Source: Neptuniibacter sp. 1_MG-2023 (lineage in GTDB: Bacteria > Pseudomonadota > Gammaproteobacteria > Pseudomonadales > Balneatricaceae). From it: a stretch of 64,000 nucleotides of DNA. The position numbers were made by a program, and so were the translations under genes. Positions 17,397 to 24,950 of this stretch are shown here, in pieces. The first letter of the stretch is position 1; every line of letters starts with the position of its first letter. Where the stretch lies: NCBI RefSeq assembly GCF_030547185.1, contig NZ_JAUOQR010000005.1, positions 124,001 through 188,000 of the forward strand, written 5' to 3'. Below the pieces are notes generated by a model. The model saw only the letters and a program-made list of their open reading frames with translations. It did not search any database and had not been told where the DNA came from.

Positions 17397-18206
17397 TCAC
17401 GCGGCAGATTCGGCAACATCAGATTCATCTGAATCGACAGCTTTACGCCCTGCCAACCCGGTATCTGTGCCTTTAAACTGCTGCATTAATTCATCACGCA
17501 TAGTTTGAAAGCCTGTATCCATGTGACGTCGCGGCCAAGGCAGATCAACCTTCTGCTCACCGACAATACGACCAGGATTTTGAGACATAATTAATACGCG
17601 ATCAGCCATCGCAACCGCTTCATCAATATCATGGGTCACAATCACCATAGTTATCCCCCGTTCACGGCAGATATTGGGCACCTCTTCCTGAAGCTGAGTC
17701 CGGGTAAACGCATCAAGCGCAGAAAAAGGCTCATCCAAAAGCAGGACTTCCGGCTCGGTCGCTAGTGAACGCGCTAATGCAACCCTCTGCTGCTGGCCAC
17801 CTGATAGGCTTTGCACATTGGCATTTTTCTTATCACTCAGGCCAACCATATCCAGTAAAGTGTCGACCCGTTCCTCCGCCTCAGCTTTTGGGACACCATC
17901 AAAAAGCAATCCCAATGCAGCATTCTCTTTCACACTCATCCAAGGATAGAGAGATGCTTTCTGAAACATCATGTTCCACTTTGCACTAGGCTTAGCCACC
18001 TGATGACTGTTGATACGTACACAGCCTTCAGACGGTATTAATAAACCCGCCATCATGTGTAACAGCGTGGATTTACCACAACCACTTCGCCCAATCAGGG
18101 CAACCAGTTCGCTTGGTTCAATTCGATTTTCAATATCTTTCAGCGTAGGTTCCGCTGAAGAACTGAACCTATGTGTGATGAAATCAAGTGAGATAGATGC
18201 ACCCAT
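17397..18206 (-). CDS. ABC importer ATPase, SsuB/NrtD/TauB type
   Basis: 269 residues: Walker A GRSGCGKST (near 39), Q-loop MMFQKASLYPWMSV, signature LSGGQQQRVALAR, Walker B VLLLDEPFSALDA and switch His in VTHDIDEAVAMADR. This is the ATPase of the nitrate/sulfonate/taurine importer class. First gene of the importer operon; GGAG lies 7 bases before the ATG and a -24/-12 promoter lies about 40 bases upstream. Its C terminus has an extra Asp/Ser/Ala-rich tail of about 20 residues. Confidence 0.93.
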   Translation of the reverse strand: MGASISLDFITHRFSSSAEPTLKDIENRIEPSELVALIGRSGCGKSTLLHMMAGLLIPSEGCVRINSHQVAKPSAKWNMMFQKASLYPWMSVKENAALGLLFDGVPKAEAEERVDTLLDMVGLSDKKNANVQSLSGGQQQRVALARSLATEPEVLLLDEPFSALDAFTRTQLQEEVPNICRERGITMVIVTHDIDEAVAMADRVLIMSQNPGRIVGEQKVDLPWPRRHMDTGFQTMRDELMQQFKGTDTGLAGRKAVDSDESDVAESAA

Positions 18207-18242
18207 ACTACGGCTCCGGTAAATTCATATTGATTTAGATCA

Positions 18243-18260
18243 AAGCATTTTTCGGGCCAA
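18243..18260 (-). promoter_or_regulatory. Sigma-54 (-24/-12) promoter of the ABC importer operon
   Basis: The minus strand reads TTGGCCCGAAAAATGCTT: GG and GC are exactly 10 bases apart, matching TGGCAC-N5-TTGCT in most positions. It ends about 37 bases before the ATPase start codon. Confidence 0.7.
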
Positions 18261-18331
18261 AAAAATTAAACCAATAAAAACAAGGGGTTAGTTATTTTCA
18301 CAACCTAATAGCTATATATGACAAAGATAGA

Positions 18332-18346
18332 CAATGTTGCGCAATG
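18332..18346. promoter_or_regulatory. CATTG-N5-CATTG element upstream of the importer promoter
   Basis: On the minus strand CATTG-CGCAA-CATTG, same half-site spacing as upstream of the OsmC operon, about 72 bases upstream of the -24 box. Candidate binding site of the GAF sigma-54 activator. Confidence 0.55.
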
Positions 18347-18444
18347 ACTGCCTTTGTTGGTATGAGACAACTTTTTGGTGCGCTTTCTTATGCCAATCAA
18401 AAGCAATAATTGACACAAATAACGAAGAAATAGAGTGAGGGGTA

Positions 18445-18546
18445 ATGAAGTTTTTTAACCAAGAACGGGGTTATGCATACAGGGCGAGTAAGAGAGAACT
18501 CAGCCTTCTCGAATCAACTTATTTATCAGTAAAATTTAAGATTTAA
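18445..18546 (+). CDS. Possible small protein, 33 residues
   Basis: An ATG preceded by GAGGGG (spacing 2-3, close) opens a 33-residue frame starting MKFFNQERGY and rich in basic residues and Ser. No homology is recognisable. It lies in the divergent region upstream of the chemoreceptor. The ribosome site is the only support. Confidence 0.2.
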   Translation: MKFFNQERGYAYRASKRELSLLESTYLSVKFKI

Positions 18547-18705
18547 AAAGACCCATTTTCTCATCATCACATCAGCTTACCGCTGATCAGATAATTTTAT
18601 CGAGCTATTGAAAGCCCTATAAGAAAAACCCTAATCAACAAATTCCACTTTTAGATTTTATAGCCTATATTGGAGGGTAACCGTTTATTTAGGAACAAAA
18701 TAATA

Positions 18706-20337
18706 ATGAAAAAAAACATATTCCATAGTATCAGGTTCAAGTTATCAGCAGCGATGGTGATGCTGACTTTAGCTATATTATTAATCTCATTTTCTGCCAA
18801 ATTACTAACCGATGAGCTCAAAGATGGAGTTAATCGATTTGGCACAAATTACTTACCCGCCATTTCAGCTGTACTTAATGCAGACAGGGATCTGTATCAG
18901 GCCAAAGAAGCTGAATTAAATTACCTACTAGGTAAAAGAGACAGCTCAGTAAAAAAAGACTTCAATGAAAACGCTGACCAAGCCTTTGAACGCATGAATC
19001 AATACAGAGCGCTGATGAAGGAATATCCTGACATTATGCAGCAACTGGATACCTTTGACTCAGCCTTCAATAACTGGAAGACAAAAGCAGAACGAACTTT
19101 TACCTTAGTTGATAATGGACGTATAGATGAAGCTGAAACTTGGAGCGACCAGCAGGCGGGTCCGGCTTTTGCTAGTCTAAGAGGACTGTATGATTTAGCA
19201 GGTGAAGCTCTTGACACAAAATCGCGTAATAAACGTGAGCACCTCGCCCAAAGAATCGAAGAGGTCAGTCTCAGCTTAGGTATTTTTATACTTATTGTAC
19301 TCACTATTGCTGGGGCACTCACCTATTTCACTCCTAAGCTATTAGTAAACAGCATTACACAATTAACCCACAGCATTAAAGAAATCAGCCAAGGCAATGG
19401 AGACTTAACGCTTAGAATAAACTCACAGAGAAAAGATGAGTTAGGCGAATTAGCTAGCGTATTTGATGATTTTGTCGCCAATTTAGAAACATTAATAACG
19501 GATATTCGCCAACGGGCATCATTAATGAATGCCGATGCTCAAACACTGCACGATTCCGCTAATAACAGCATGGCGATTGTTAATAAACAAAGCCAAGGTG
19601 TGGAGATGATTGCCTCAGCCGTATTTGAGTTTAATACAGCTATACGTGAAGTGGCTGAACATGCACAACAAACCTCATCCGAATCAGCTAAAACAGTAGA
19701 TATCAGTAGTAATGGGCTCAACATTATTAATGACTCTGTAGTTCAAATTCAAAACCTTTCACACTCTGTATCAAACGCAGAACAAGTGATCTCTAAACTT
19801 GCCTTGGAATCAGAAAGCATTGCCTCAGTACTTGATGTTATCAGGGGTATCGCTGATCAAACTAATCTTCTTGCATTAAACGCCGCAATTGAAGCAGCCC
19901 GCGCAGGCGATCACGGACGTGGATTTGCCGTTGTATCAGATGAAGTCAGATCTCTAGCCAGCAAAACCCAAGCATCAACTGAAGAGATTCAATCAATGAT
20001 TGAGAAGCTTCAATCGGGAGTAAGCAAAGCGGTTTCATCGATCAGAGACGGCTCATCGCAAGTATCGGCATCCGTTGAATTGGTAGAGAGCACACAAGAA
20101 ATCTTAAATGCCATTGGCACATCCGCTAATCAGGTCAATGATATGGCGATCCAGATTGCCACAGCAACGGAGCAGCAAAGCCAAGTAACGGATGAGATAA
20201 ACCAAAACTTAACGCACTTAAATGATCAAAATATGACAGCGAAAGAGCTCTCACAAAGCTCTTTAGGAATAGCCACCAGCTTTAAAAATATGGCTGAAGA
20301 CCTATTTAACAAAATGAAACGGTTTAACATAAGTTAA
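18706..20337 (+). CDS. Methyl-accepting chemotaxis protein
   Basis: 543-residue transmembrane chemoreceptor. Membrane segments at about 10-32 and 190-215 flank a four-helix-bundle type periplasmic domain; then a HAMP domain ([13 protein letters not shown] near 235) and the signalling domain with the hairpin tip [19 protein letters not shown] near 395. It relays ligand binding to CheA/CheW. No CheR/CheB pentapeptide is visible at the C terminus. I chose ATG 18706 (AGGA upstream) over TTG 18670. Single gene, followed by a hairpin. Ligand unknown. Confidence 0.92.
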   Translation: MKKNIFHSIRFKLSAAMVMLTLAILLISFSAKLLTDELKDGVNRFGTNYLPAISAVLNADRDLYQAKEAELNYLLGKRDSSVKKDFNENADQAFERMNQYRALMKEYPDIMQQLDTFDSAFNNWKTKAERTFTLVDNGRIDEAETWSDQQAGPAFASLRGLYDLAGEALDTKSRNKREHLAQRIEEVSLSLGIFILIVLTIAGALTYFTPKLLVNSITQLTHSIKEISQGNGDLTLRINSQRKDELGELASVFDDFVANLETLITDIRQRASLMNADAQTLHDSANNSMAIVNKQSQGVEMIASAVFEFNTAIREVAEHAQQTSSESAKTVDISSNGLNIINDSVVQIQNLSHSVSNAEQVISKLALESESIASVLDVIRGIADQTNLLALNAAIEAARAGDHGRGFAVVSDEVRSLASKTQASTEEIQSMIEKLQSGVSKAVSSIRDGSSQVSASVELVESTQEILNAIGTSANQVNDMAIQIATATEQQSQVTDEINQNLTHLNDQNMTAKELSQSSLGIATSFKNMAEDLFNKMKRFNIS

Positions 20338-20357
20338 AGACAATGATGTAAAACGCT

Positions 20358-20376
20358 GGGGGAGCCAAACTCCCCC
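20358..20376 (+). terminator. Hairpin after the chemoreceptor gene
   Basis: GGGGGAG and CTCCCCC form a perfect 7-bp stem with loop CCAAA, 20 bases past the stop. The T-run is poor. Confidence 0.5.
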
Positions 20377-20550
20377 GACCTTATCCCTATTAGCTTTTCC
20401 CTCCAATCTAGTAGTCACCCTCCCCCTAACGCTGAAGTCATCCCTCCACAGCACTCGGCAAGTAAATACACTCTCCATAGAAAGGGAATTCATTTATCCC
20501 TTTGCAGAAGGAGACTAGTTTTTTAAATTTGAAGCTTAAACTTTTTGAAT

Positions 20551-20581
20551 AAAAAAAACCGGAGCCCTTAGGGATCCGGTT
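20551..20581 (-). terminator. Intrinsic terminator of small transcription unit A
   Basis: AACCGGA/TCCGGTT stem (20557-20563, 20575-20581) with inner CCC/GGG pairing; on the minus strand it is followed by eight T. Confidence 0.85.
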
Positions 20582-20755
20582 AAGCAATTTGCTTTAATGA
20601 CAAGAGCCTGTGCTTGGAGTATCCAAATCGATTTCTCCGATCCCTATAGGCGCTGAGGCCTGAACTCAGCACCTATAGGACTACACACACGAAATGCGAT
20701 ATTTCTAAAGCATGACAGCACAACTTGTGAGGGGAGCCTGCCGTCTGACGTGTTG
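20551..20755 (-). ncRNA. Putative Fur-regulated small RNA A (PrrF/RyhB analogue)
   Basis: Predicted minus-strand transcript of about 205 nt. Promoter: -35 TTGCAA (20784-20789), 16-base spacer, -10 TATTAT (20762-20767), embedded in a Fur-like box. The 3' end is a strong terminator. Inside is a long hairpin, CCTATAGG-GCTGAG arms at 20643-20657 and 20665-20679 with one G-U pair. A CUCACA-containing segment lies near the 5' end (20716-20734). No reading frame with a ribosome site is apparent. A second unit with the same promoter lies 280 bases upstream, which recalls PrrF1/PrrF2 of Pseudomonas. The sRNA call is inference from structure. Confidence 0.6.
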
Positions 20756-20773
20756 ATATAGATAATATACGAA

Positions 20774-20800
20774 TGAGAATGATTTGCAACACTATTTACA
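20774..20800 (-). promoter_or_regulatory. Fur-like box and promoter of unit A
   Basis: A 27-base segment (TGAGAATGATTTGCAACACT then ATTTACA) identical to 21054-21080. GAGAATGATTTGCA is a typical degenerate Fur site, and the -35 TTGCAA lies within it, so Fur would block RNA polymerase. Confidence 0.65.
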
Positions 20801-20847
20801 TAAATTCTGATAATAATTTAATCTTTTTTGTAAGCAGGCATAAATAT

Positions 20848-20876
20848 AAAAAAAGCCGGACCAAAAGGTCCGGCTT
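20848..20876 (-). terminator. Intrinsic terminator of small transcription unit B
   Basis: AAGCCGGACC and GGTCCGGCTT (20853-20862, 20867-20876) form a perfect 10-bp stem with a 4-base loop, followed on the minus strand by seven T. Confidence 0.9.
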
Positions 20877-21034
20877 ATCTGGTTTAAACTGAATAGGTGA
20901 GCATTCAGCTTAAGACATTGATAATCGAGGGGGAGTATCAATGTTCGCTGAATCAACATGTGAGCATATGTTAATTCAGCAAGTTTCGGCAGTGTTGTGA
21001 GGTGAGGTCGTCCACTGCCTATCACTTATGAGCG
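20848..21034 (-). ncRNA. Putative Fur-regulated small RNA B (PrrF/RyhB analogue)
   Basis: Predicted minus-strand transcript of about 187 nt. Promoter: -35 TTGCAA (21064-21069), 17-base spacer, -10 TAATAT (21041-21046), under the same 27-base Fur-like box as unit A. It contains UGCUCACAUGUUGAUUCAG (20948-20966), which resembles the conserved target-pairing core of RyhB as I remember it. It also has AGTGTTGTG/CACAACACT and other self-complementary stretches. Ends at a textbook terminator. Also possible: a leader for a very short peptide; I see none with a good ribosome site. Confidence 0.6.
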
Positions 21035-21053
21035 AGTACGATATTATTGTAAT

Positions 21054-21080
21054 TGAGAATGATTTGCAACACTATTTACA
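21054..21080 (-). promoter_or_regulatory. Fur-like box and promoter of unit B
   Basis: Identical over 27 bases to 20774-20800. It lies about 145 bases upstream of the divergent EamA gene and could also affect it. Confidence 0.65.
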
Positions 21081-21222
21081 AAATAAAGTTCTCGTCTTTA
21101 ACTGTGTAATTAGGAATAATCCTGCATAATCTGCATACCTACTATGCACAACACTAAGCAAACTATTTTAAGTATTTAAAGACTCATATAGCCTTGGGCT
21201 TTAATAGAGCGCCACTAGATTA

Positions 21223-22113
21223 ATGCAAACAAAAAAAATACAAGCCGATTTGCTTTTACTACTTGTCGCCATAATTTGGGGATTAGCTTTTGTTGCACAA
21301 CGCTTAGGCCTTGAACTACTCGGCCCCTTTAGCTTCAATGCGCTACGCTTTCTACTAGGAGCCCTCTCCCTCCTTCCTTTATTGATGTTTTTCAAAGCAC
21401 CATCCGATCACAGTAATAGACGATTATTAATAAGCGGTCTAGCAGCGGGCGGCGTACTTTTTCTCGGTGCGTCGTTTCAACAAGCGGGCCTAGCCTATAC
21501 CACCGCAGGCAATGCTGGCTTTATAACCGGCTTATATATTATTTTTGTGCCTTTATTGGGATTGTGGATTGGACAAAGCACAACCATTAACACATGGCTA
21601 GGCGGCGGCATTGCCGTAATTGGACTTTACCTCTTAAGCTTTCACCAATTAACAGCGATAAATAGGGGTGATATTTTAGAAATATGTGGCGCAGTTTGCT
21701 GGGCAATCCATGTCCTATTAATTGCCAAGCTGGCACCTAAAGTGGACAATTTACGCCTCGCCATTCTACAGTTTTTAGTCTGTGCAGCCCTAAGCGGATT
21801 CACCGCACTGATATTAGAAAGTGAGCAATTTACCCTTAACAATGCAATTAACTCTTGGCTGCCTATCGCTTATGCAGGCTTTATATCCGTTGGCATCGCC
21901 TATACCTTACAGATCGTGGCGCAGAAAAACGCACCGCCTGCCCATGCCGCTGTCATTATGAGTTTAGAAGCTGTCGTTGCTGCATTGGGTGGATGGTTTC
22001 TCCTCGACGAAAGCTTCTCTCTCCTCGGTATCCTTGGCTGCAGCTTAATGCTCATCGGTATGCTGTTTTCACAACTGCCCTTAATATATAAAAGAGACAA
22101 ATCTTATGCCTAA
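21223..22113 (+). CDS. EamA/DMT family transporter
   Basis: 296 residues with ten hydrophobic segments in two repeated halves of five, the EamA (DMT superfamily) layout; PVVAVLGW-like second-repeat motif appears as SLEAVVAALGGWFLLDE near 250. Such proteins export amino acids or other metabolites. Its 3' end overlaps the CobW gene by 8 bases, so the two form an operon. The ribosome site is weak. Substrate unknown. Confidence 0.9.
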   Translation: MQTKKIQADLLLLLVAIIWGLAFVAQRLGLELLGPFSFNALRFLLGALSLLPLLMFFKAPSDHSNRRLLISGLAAGGVLFLGASFQQAGLAYTTAGNAGFITGLYIIFVPLLGLWIGQSTTINTWLGGGIAVIGLYLLSFHQLTAINRGDILEICGAVCWAIHVLLIAKLAPKVDNLRLAILQFLVCAALSGFTALILESEQFTLNNAINSWLPIAYAGFISVGIAYTLQIVAQKNAPPAHAAVIMSLEAVVAALGGWFLLDESFSLLGILGCSLMLIGMLFSQLPLIYKRDKSYA

Positions 22114-23152
22114 GTTAGAAAATATACCTACGAACATAATTACGGGCTTCCTTGGGGTAGGAAAAACCACCGCCATCAATGCACTTTTATCGCAAAAGCC
22201 TGAGAATGAAACGTGGGCAATATTAGTTAATGAGTTTGGGCAGATCGGTATTGATCAAGCGGTAATGGAAAAACCATCTGATGGTGTCGCAATTAAAGAA
22301 CTTGCCGGTGGGTGTATCTGCTGTGCATTAGGGCCTGCATTAACCTCAACACTCGCTATACTGCTTCGTCGCTCTAAGCCGGACCGCTTGATCATCGAAC
22401 CTACAGGTATAGGTCATCCTGCGGGAATTATAGATACCCTACAAAATGAAAATTTTCGCGATATTTTGGATCTTCGTTCAGTCATTTGTTTATTAGATCC
22501 ACGTAGCTTAGATAATCCAGAGACGGTGAGTAATCCTACGTTCCAAGATCAAATTAATTTAGCTGATGTTATTGTCTTAAACAAAACTGATTTAGCCACT
22601 GAGGCACAAACCTCCTTTGCTGAGCAGCAATCCAGCATGCTCTTCCCACCAAAACAAGCAGTGATAAAAAGCGTTAATGGTGAGGTGTCTCTTAATCTGC
22701 TTGATCTTATCGGTAAAGGAGGACGTCAGGCTCTCTTCCCTGATGCTCATTCGGACGCTGAAAGATCAACTTCCAATTTAGCTACACCGAATACGTCCAG
22801 TAAAGTCTCTTTACCTGCAGTTCAGCTGCAGCTGATACCTAAACCCGCTATGCCCTTCGTTAAAGAGGGACAAAGTAATGGGCTCTATAGTTGTGGATGG
22901 GTTTTTAATAGCGAGGATATTTTTAAGCTAGATTCCCTTAAAAGCGTCTTCAAGAGTTTACTGAAAATACAGCGTATAAAGGGTGTTTTCCATACTGACG
23001 AAGGCTGGGTGCTTTATAATCAGGTGATCGATGAGGCAACATTTTCACCTATTGCTTACCGTCGAGACTCCCGACTTGAGATAATCACTACCCAAGCATT
23101 AGCAAAGGAGGCTATCCAAAAAAATCTGTTAGATTGTCTCTATACTTCTTAG
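22106..23152 (+). CDS. CobW/COG0523 family metal-chaperone GTPase
   Basis: 348 residues. Walker A GFLGVGKTT near 14, the metal-binding GGCICC (CxCC) near 66, Walker B-like IIEPTGIGHP, guanine motif NKTD near 150, and a CobW C-terminal domain from about 240. The family (ZigA, YeiR, CobW) delivers or inserts metals, mostly Zn2+ or Co2+, to client proteins. There is no His-rich loop between the halves. Translationally coupled to the EamA transporter. I see no Zur-like box upstream of this pair, unlike the DUF1826 gene. Confidence 0.9.
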   Translation: MPKLENIPTNIITGFLGVGKTTAINALLSQKPENETWAILVNEFGQIGIDQAVMEKPSDGVAIKELAGGCICCALGPALTSTLAILLRRSKPDRLIIEPTGIGHPAGIIDTLQNENFRDILDLRSVICLLDPRSLDNPETVSNPTFQDQINLADVIVLNKTDLATEAQTSFAEQQSSMLFPPKQAVIKSVNGEVSLNLLDLIGKGGRQALFPDAHSDAERSTSNLATPNTSSKVSLPAVQLQLIPKPAMPFVKEGQSNGLYSCGWVFNSEDIFKLDSLKSVFKSLLKIQRIKGVFHTDEGWVLYNQVIDEATFSPIAYRRDSRLEIITTQALAKEAIQKNLLDCLYTS

Positions 23153-23244
23153 CAGTATGTTTGAACCCTTTATGCGACAATTTGTCACTTCTCTTACCCA
23201 CTATTTAACCAGTAAAATACAACAGCACTCGGGATAGCTATAGA

Positions 23245-23730
23245 ATGAAGCAAACCAAAGGTAAAAGCCCCCATCTCCTTCAAGTGATGATCATCGTTGC
23301 AGCCATCTTTGGTTTAGGTTCTGTTATATATCTACCACAGCTGATGCATAATACCCCCCCACAAACGCGTATTTTGCAATCAACTCCCGGGTGCGAACTA
23401 ACCCAATCATTCTGTAAAGCCAGTGATAGTACTGGGGCAATTAGCCTAAAAATTAACACCCCGACCATTAGCTCAGCTAAACCTCTGGAGTTTGAAGTAA
23501 AGCTTCAAGATATTGCCGCCGATCAAGTGATGCTAGATTTAAAAGGTCGAGATATGTTTATGGGTCTCAACCAAGTTATGCTCAACAAAGTCACTGGAGA
23601 ACAAGACCTTTGGCGCGGAGAAGTCACTCTTGGGGTTTGTACTACAGGCACAATGACATGGGTGACCTCTGTTGTTACAGAGCATAAGGGAGAGCTAACC
23701 CAGGCCGATTTTTTCTTCGATGCTAAATAA
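23245..23730 (+). CDS. Membrane-anchored periplasmic protein of a copper-delivery operon
   Basis: 161 residues: a basic start, one membrane segment (about 13-32), then a periplasmic Ig-like beta domain. Cys48, Cys55 and Cys131 and the Met-containing stretch GRDMFMGLNQVML are visible; Met and Cys could bind copper, by inference. It precedes Sco and PCuAC genes, 37 bases upstream of Sco. Proteins of this type occur at Sco/PCuAC loci, but I do not recognise a named family. It could help copper insertion into cytochrome oxidase. Confidence 0.7.
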   Translation: MKQTKGKSPHLLQVMIIVAAIFGLGSVIYLPQLMHNTPPQTRILQSTPGCELTQSFCKASDSTGAISLKINTPTISSAKPLEFEVKLQDIAADQVMLDLKGRDMFMGLNQVMLNKVTGEQDLWRGEVTLGVCTTGTMTWVTSVVTEHKGELTQADFFFDAK

Positions 23731-23767
23731 CACAAGCTCAAATGATATTCAGTACAGGTAATTTATT

Positions 23768-24358
23768 GTGAAAACACTGCGTAATCTTCTTCTTTTAACC
23801 GCCGTTATGTTAGCGGGTGTTGCCATTGCTTTCTATTTTCGTCCCCAGCCGATCGAAAATAGAATCGCGCTGGGTGAACAACTAGGGGGAGACTTCACCC
23901 TTGAAAGCGTGCAAGGTCCACTTAAACTTGAAGACTATCGCGGCAAAGTCGTACTGTTTTTTATAGGCTACGCCTCTTGTCCTGACATCTGTCCAACCGC
24001 TCTCGCAGTTGCATCCCAGGGATTACATAATCTATCTGACGAGGAACAAAAAGAGGTCGTAGGCATATTTATGAGTGTGGACCCTGAACGGGACAGCGTT
24101 GAAAAACTAGCGAAATACACTGCTTTTTTTCATCCTAATTTTATCGGTGCGACTGCAGATAGAGCCACCATTGATCAAGTGGTTAAACAATATGGTGCAT
24201 TCTATCGCATGGTAGATCTGGAAGAGTCTGCGATGGGATACGCTGTAGACCATTCATCCAAACTCTACCTAATTAATCGTGAAGGAGAGCTTGCTAAAGC
24301 ACTTCCACATGCACTACCACCTAAAGAACTTGCTACCGAAATTCGTAATTTATTGTAA
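23768..24358 (+). CDS. SCO1/SenC family copper chaperone
   Basis: 196 residues with an N-terminal membrane anchor (about 5-25) and a thioredoxin-like domain. The copper ligands are present: CPDIC (CxxxC, near 76-80) and the distal His in VDHSSKLYLI near 165. It inserts copper into the CuA centre of cytochrome c oxidase or acts as a thiol reductase. Start is GTG with AGGTAA upstream. Middle gene of hypothetical protein - Sco - PCuAC, 12 bases before PCuAC. Confidence 0.93.
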   Translation: MKTLRNLLLLTAVMLAGVAIAFYFRPQPIENRIALGEQLGGDFTLESVQGPLKLEDYRGKVVLFFIGYASCPDICPTALAVASQGLHNLSDEEQKEVVGIFMSVDPERDSVEKLAKYTAFFHPNFIGATADRATIDQVVKQYGAFYRMVDLEESAMGYAVDHSSKLYLINREGELAKALPHALPPKELATEIRNLL

Positions 24359-24370
24359 AAGGAATCGGAA

Positions 24371-24835
24371 ATGATTAAGACATTGATAAGTCGTGCATGC
24401 ATCATCGGCACTTTAGGGTTAACGGCAATCCATGCATCTGCCGACGTAACTATTGAAAACCCTTATGCCCGTGCCGTCCCTCCAGGGCAAATGAATAGCG
24501 CGTCGTTTATGGTAATACACAATACCGACTCGAAAGCTGTTTCTTTGCTTTCTGCAAGCTCCAGTGTTGCTGAAACAGTTGAACTACATAACCATATCAA
24601 CGAGGACGGCATAATGAAAATGCGCCAAGTTGATCAAATAAAGTTACCTGCTGAAGGTAAAGTCAGCCTACAACCGGGTGGCTATCATGTCATGCTAATT
24701 GGTCTTAAGCAGGATTTAGTTGAAGGAACAGAGATTGATATGACGCTAACGTTTTCTGACGGTAGTAACCAACAGCTAATGCTTCCTGTGCAAAAAATCA
24801 TGGCCGGTATGACAGAACATAAACACCACCATTAA
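24371..24835 (+). CDS. Periplasmic copper chaperone PCuAC
   Basis: 154 residues with a signal peptide (cleavage after HASA near 24). The PCuAC Cu(I) motif is visible: MVIHN, a Met/His pair around ETVELHNHI and GIMKMRQV, and GGYHVMLIGL. The C terminus TEHKHHH adds His ligands for Cu(II). It hands copper to Sco or oxidase subunits. Good ribosome site (AAGGAA). Last gene of the copper operon, followed by a strong terminator. Confidence 0.93.
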   Translation: MIKTLISRACIIGTLGLTAIHASADVTIENPYARAVPPGQMNSASFMVIHNTDSKAVSLLSASSSVAETVELHNHINEDGIMKMRQVDQIKLPAEGKVSLQPGGYHVMLIGLKQDLVEGTEIDMTLTFSDGSNQQLMLPVQKIMAGMTEHKHHH

Positions 24836-24841
24836 ATCGAT

Positions 24842-24924
24842 AGTACCAATAAAAAACCGCCATTAGTGATAACCGGCAGTTAATAAAAAAAGTCCTGAAT
24901 CTTCAGGACTTTTTTATTGGTACT
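24842..24924. repeat. 15-bp perfect inverted repeat enclosing a terminator
   Basis: AGTACCAATAAAAAA (24842-24856) and TTTTTTATTGGTACT (24910-24924) are perfect complements. The right arm shares its T-run with the inner terminator stem, so two mutually exclusive structures are possible. Confidence 0.65.
24886..24915. terminator. Bidirectional intrinsic terminator
   Basis: AAAAAAGTCCTGAA and TTCAGGACTTTTTT form a perfect 14-bp stem with a 2-base loop. It serves the copper operon and the converging SDR gene. Confidence 0.9.
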
Positions 24925-24950
24925 CTATATAAATTGGGCCCTACTTGACG

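Larger units (their letters stand above)
18207..18705. other. Divergent regulatory region between the ABC importer and the chemoreceptor
   Basis: About 500 bases. It holds the sigma-54 promoter and CATTG element of the importer operon, one possible small reading frame (18445-18546), and a short hairpin ATCAGC-TTACC-GCTGAT near 18570-18586. No other gene is supported. Confidence 0.6.
20338..21222. other. Large gene-free region with two tandem small transcription units
   Basis: About 885 bases with no credible protein gene. A 77-residue minus-strand frame at 20792-21025 reads through a strong terminator and shows no protein features. The region is explained by two minus-strand units, each with a Fur-like box/promoter and a terminator, listed separately. 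The plus-strand promoter of the EamA-CobW pair must also lie at its right end. Confidence 0.7.

Noticed and set aside
20792-21025. 77-residue minus-strand reading frame
   Set aside because: It reads through the strong terminator at 20848-20876, lacks a ribosome site and shows no protein features; the sRNA explanation is better.
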